NCBI GenBank assembly: GCA_008933525.1
Contig: WBUV01000124.1
Coordinates: 1-8,199, forward strand
Length of the DNA: 8,199 bases
Direction: 5' to 3'
Source: Bacteroidales bacterium
GTDB lineage: Bacteria; Bacteroidota; Bacteroidia; Bacteroidales; Tenuifilaceae
A program made the translations under genes and the position numbers. Positions within the stretch are counted from its first letter, which is position 1. Every line of letters starts with the position of its first letter. The notes under the pieces were generated by a model. It saw only the letters and a list, made by a program, of their open reading frames with translations. It made no database searches and was not told the origin of the DNA. Shown piece after piece: positions 7,253-8,199 of this stretch.

Positions 7253-8199
7253 CTATTCACTGGTCATAATAAACAATGGTTGCATCTCGAAACTCTTGTA
7301 AAAAGGCCGTAAACGTTCTGTATTGTAATATCGAGCTACATTCACAATTTTCTTCTGGCTCACAACCACATCAATAGGCATATTGTCGTAACGGCCATTT
7401 TTTAGAACGACTAAGCGTCCGTGAATTCCCTTTAGAATTAGATCTAATGCAAGATTTCCAAAAGCCATTGGTACAATGGAATCAATAGCATCGGGCTCTC
7501 CTCCTCTAACCAAATAACCCAAATTTTGGCTAATAATATTTACAGTTTTTCCTTTATTGTATTTAGCCGATATTTCTTTAATCTGCTTTGATACAATATC
7601 GCCAATTCCGCCCAACTTGGCATGACCAAAGGCATCGCGCTCAGTTCCTTGTACCGACATTTGCTCCATTCCTTCAAATGTAGCTCCCTCGGAAACTAAT
7701 ACTGTTGAATATTTGCTTGGATTGTGGTTTCTATCGTCAATTAATAATTCGGTTAAGCGATCGAGATTAAACTTAAACTCAGGAATTACACACCTATTTG
7801 CCACGCCAGCCATAGTTGGAAGCATAGCGGTAAAACCAGCATAACGACCAAAAACCTCCATCACCAAAATACGCTCATGGGAACCTGCTGATGTTCTAAG
7901 CATATCGGTAAGTGCAATTGTACGAGTTACGCAAGTACTAAATCCAATACAGTAATCGGTTCCTGGCACATCGTTATCCATAGTTTTGGGAATAGCAATT
8001 ACCTTAAAGCCTTCCTGGTATAAACGAACGCCATAGCTTAAAGTGTCGTCACCACCAATTGGTATCAAATAATCTATTCCTAGAAAAGCAAGGTTTTTAA
8101 TTACCTCTGGAGTTAAATCATTAATAGCTTTGCTATACTTAGATTTCAGGTGCTCCGGAACAGCATCCTTAGCAACCTTAGCCGGATTGGTTCTTGAAG
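7253..8199 (-). CDS. pfp: 6-phosphofructokinase, probably pyrophosphate-dependent (5' end missing)
   Basis: The minus-strand frame is open to the right edge, so the N-terminus (probably some 70-90 residues) is missing; 314 residues are visible. An internal TTG at 8068 is not the start, because the residues before it include SRTNP, the end of the GSSRTNP motif of this family. It phosphorylates fructose 6-phosphate to fructose 1,6-bisphosphate in cytoplasmic glycolysis. Visible motifs (numbered from the first visible residue): IPIGGDDTL (45-53), PKTMDND (70-76, with the catalytic Asp), EVFGRYAG (114-121), and LGYLVRGGEPDAID (226-239, phosphate-binding Arg). Asp51 in GGDD and Lys71 in PKT replace the two Gly residues typical of ATP enzymes; this pair is the recognised mark of pyrophosphate use, and such enzymes are reversible. 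Phosphoryl donor is thus inferred, not proven. The TAG stop (7255-7253) is followed by the DUF2784 gene. Confidence 0.9.
   Translation of the reverse strand, partial: SRTNPAKVAKDAVPEHLKSKYSKAINDLTPEVIKNLAFLGIDYLIPIGGDDTLSYGVRLYQEGFKVIAIPKTMDNDVPGTDYCIGFSTCVTRTIALTDMLRTSAGSHERILVMEVFGRYAGFTAMLPTMAGVANRCVIPEFKFNLDRLTELLIDDRNHNPSKYSTVLVSEGATFEGMEQMSVQGTERDAFGHAKLGGIGDIVSKQIKEISAKYNKGKTVNIISQNLGYLVRGGEPDAIDSIVPMAFGNLALDLILKGIHGRLVVLKNGRYDNMPIDVVVSQKKIVNVARYYNTERLRPFYKSFEMQPLFIMTSE

Noticed and set aside
7253..8068. TTG at 8068 as the true start of the phosphofructokinase
   Set aside because: The frame continues upstream to the window edge with family sequence (SRTNP and the segment leading to GIDYL), so the Leu there is internal and the gene is simply cut by the edge.

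Overview
The window looks like chromosomal DNA of a Bacteroidota bacterium, probably Bacteroidales. Base composition is AT-leaning, start codons lack clear Shine-Dalgarno sequences, and the proteins are typical of the phylum (a short MutS-like ATPase, a small porin-like barrel, a pyrophosphate-type phosphofructokinase). No mobile element, CRISPR array, RNA gene or phage signature was seen. The placement is inference from protein style, not from a marker gene.

Layout: (1) 3-1961 (+), the C-terminal 652 residues of a large HExxH zinc metallopeptidase whose start lies left of the window, closed by a strong intrinsic terminator at 1986-2018. (2) 2062-4098 (+), a two-gene unit: a 447-aa MutS-family ATPase whose stop codon directly abuts the ATG of a TrmJ-like SPOUT RNA methyltransferase. 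(3) 4202-6830 (+), a second two-gene unit: a secreted 240-aa porin-like outer-membrane protein, then, 10 bases later, a full-length membrane chemoreceptor with a dCache sensor. (4) On the minus strand, reading leftwards from the right edge, a 5'-truncated phosphofructokinase with pyrophosphate-type active-site residues, followed 6 bases later by a small DUF2784 membrane protein. Groups 3 and 4 converge on one hairpin at 6855-6887, which overlaps the last codons of the DUF2784 gene.

Most of the window is housekeeping or central metabolism: peptide cleavage, DNA/RNA maintenance and glycolysis. The most interesting unit is the barrel-chemoreceptor pair, which may link entry of a solute through the outer membrane to its periplasmic sensing. 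The receptor also belongs to a length class one heptad per arm shorter than E. coli Tsr. I found no clearly novel defence or mobile system here.
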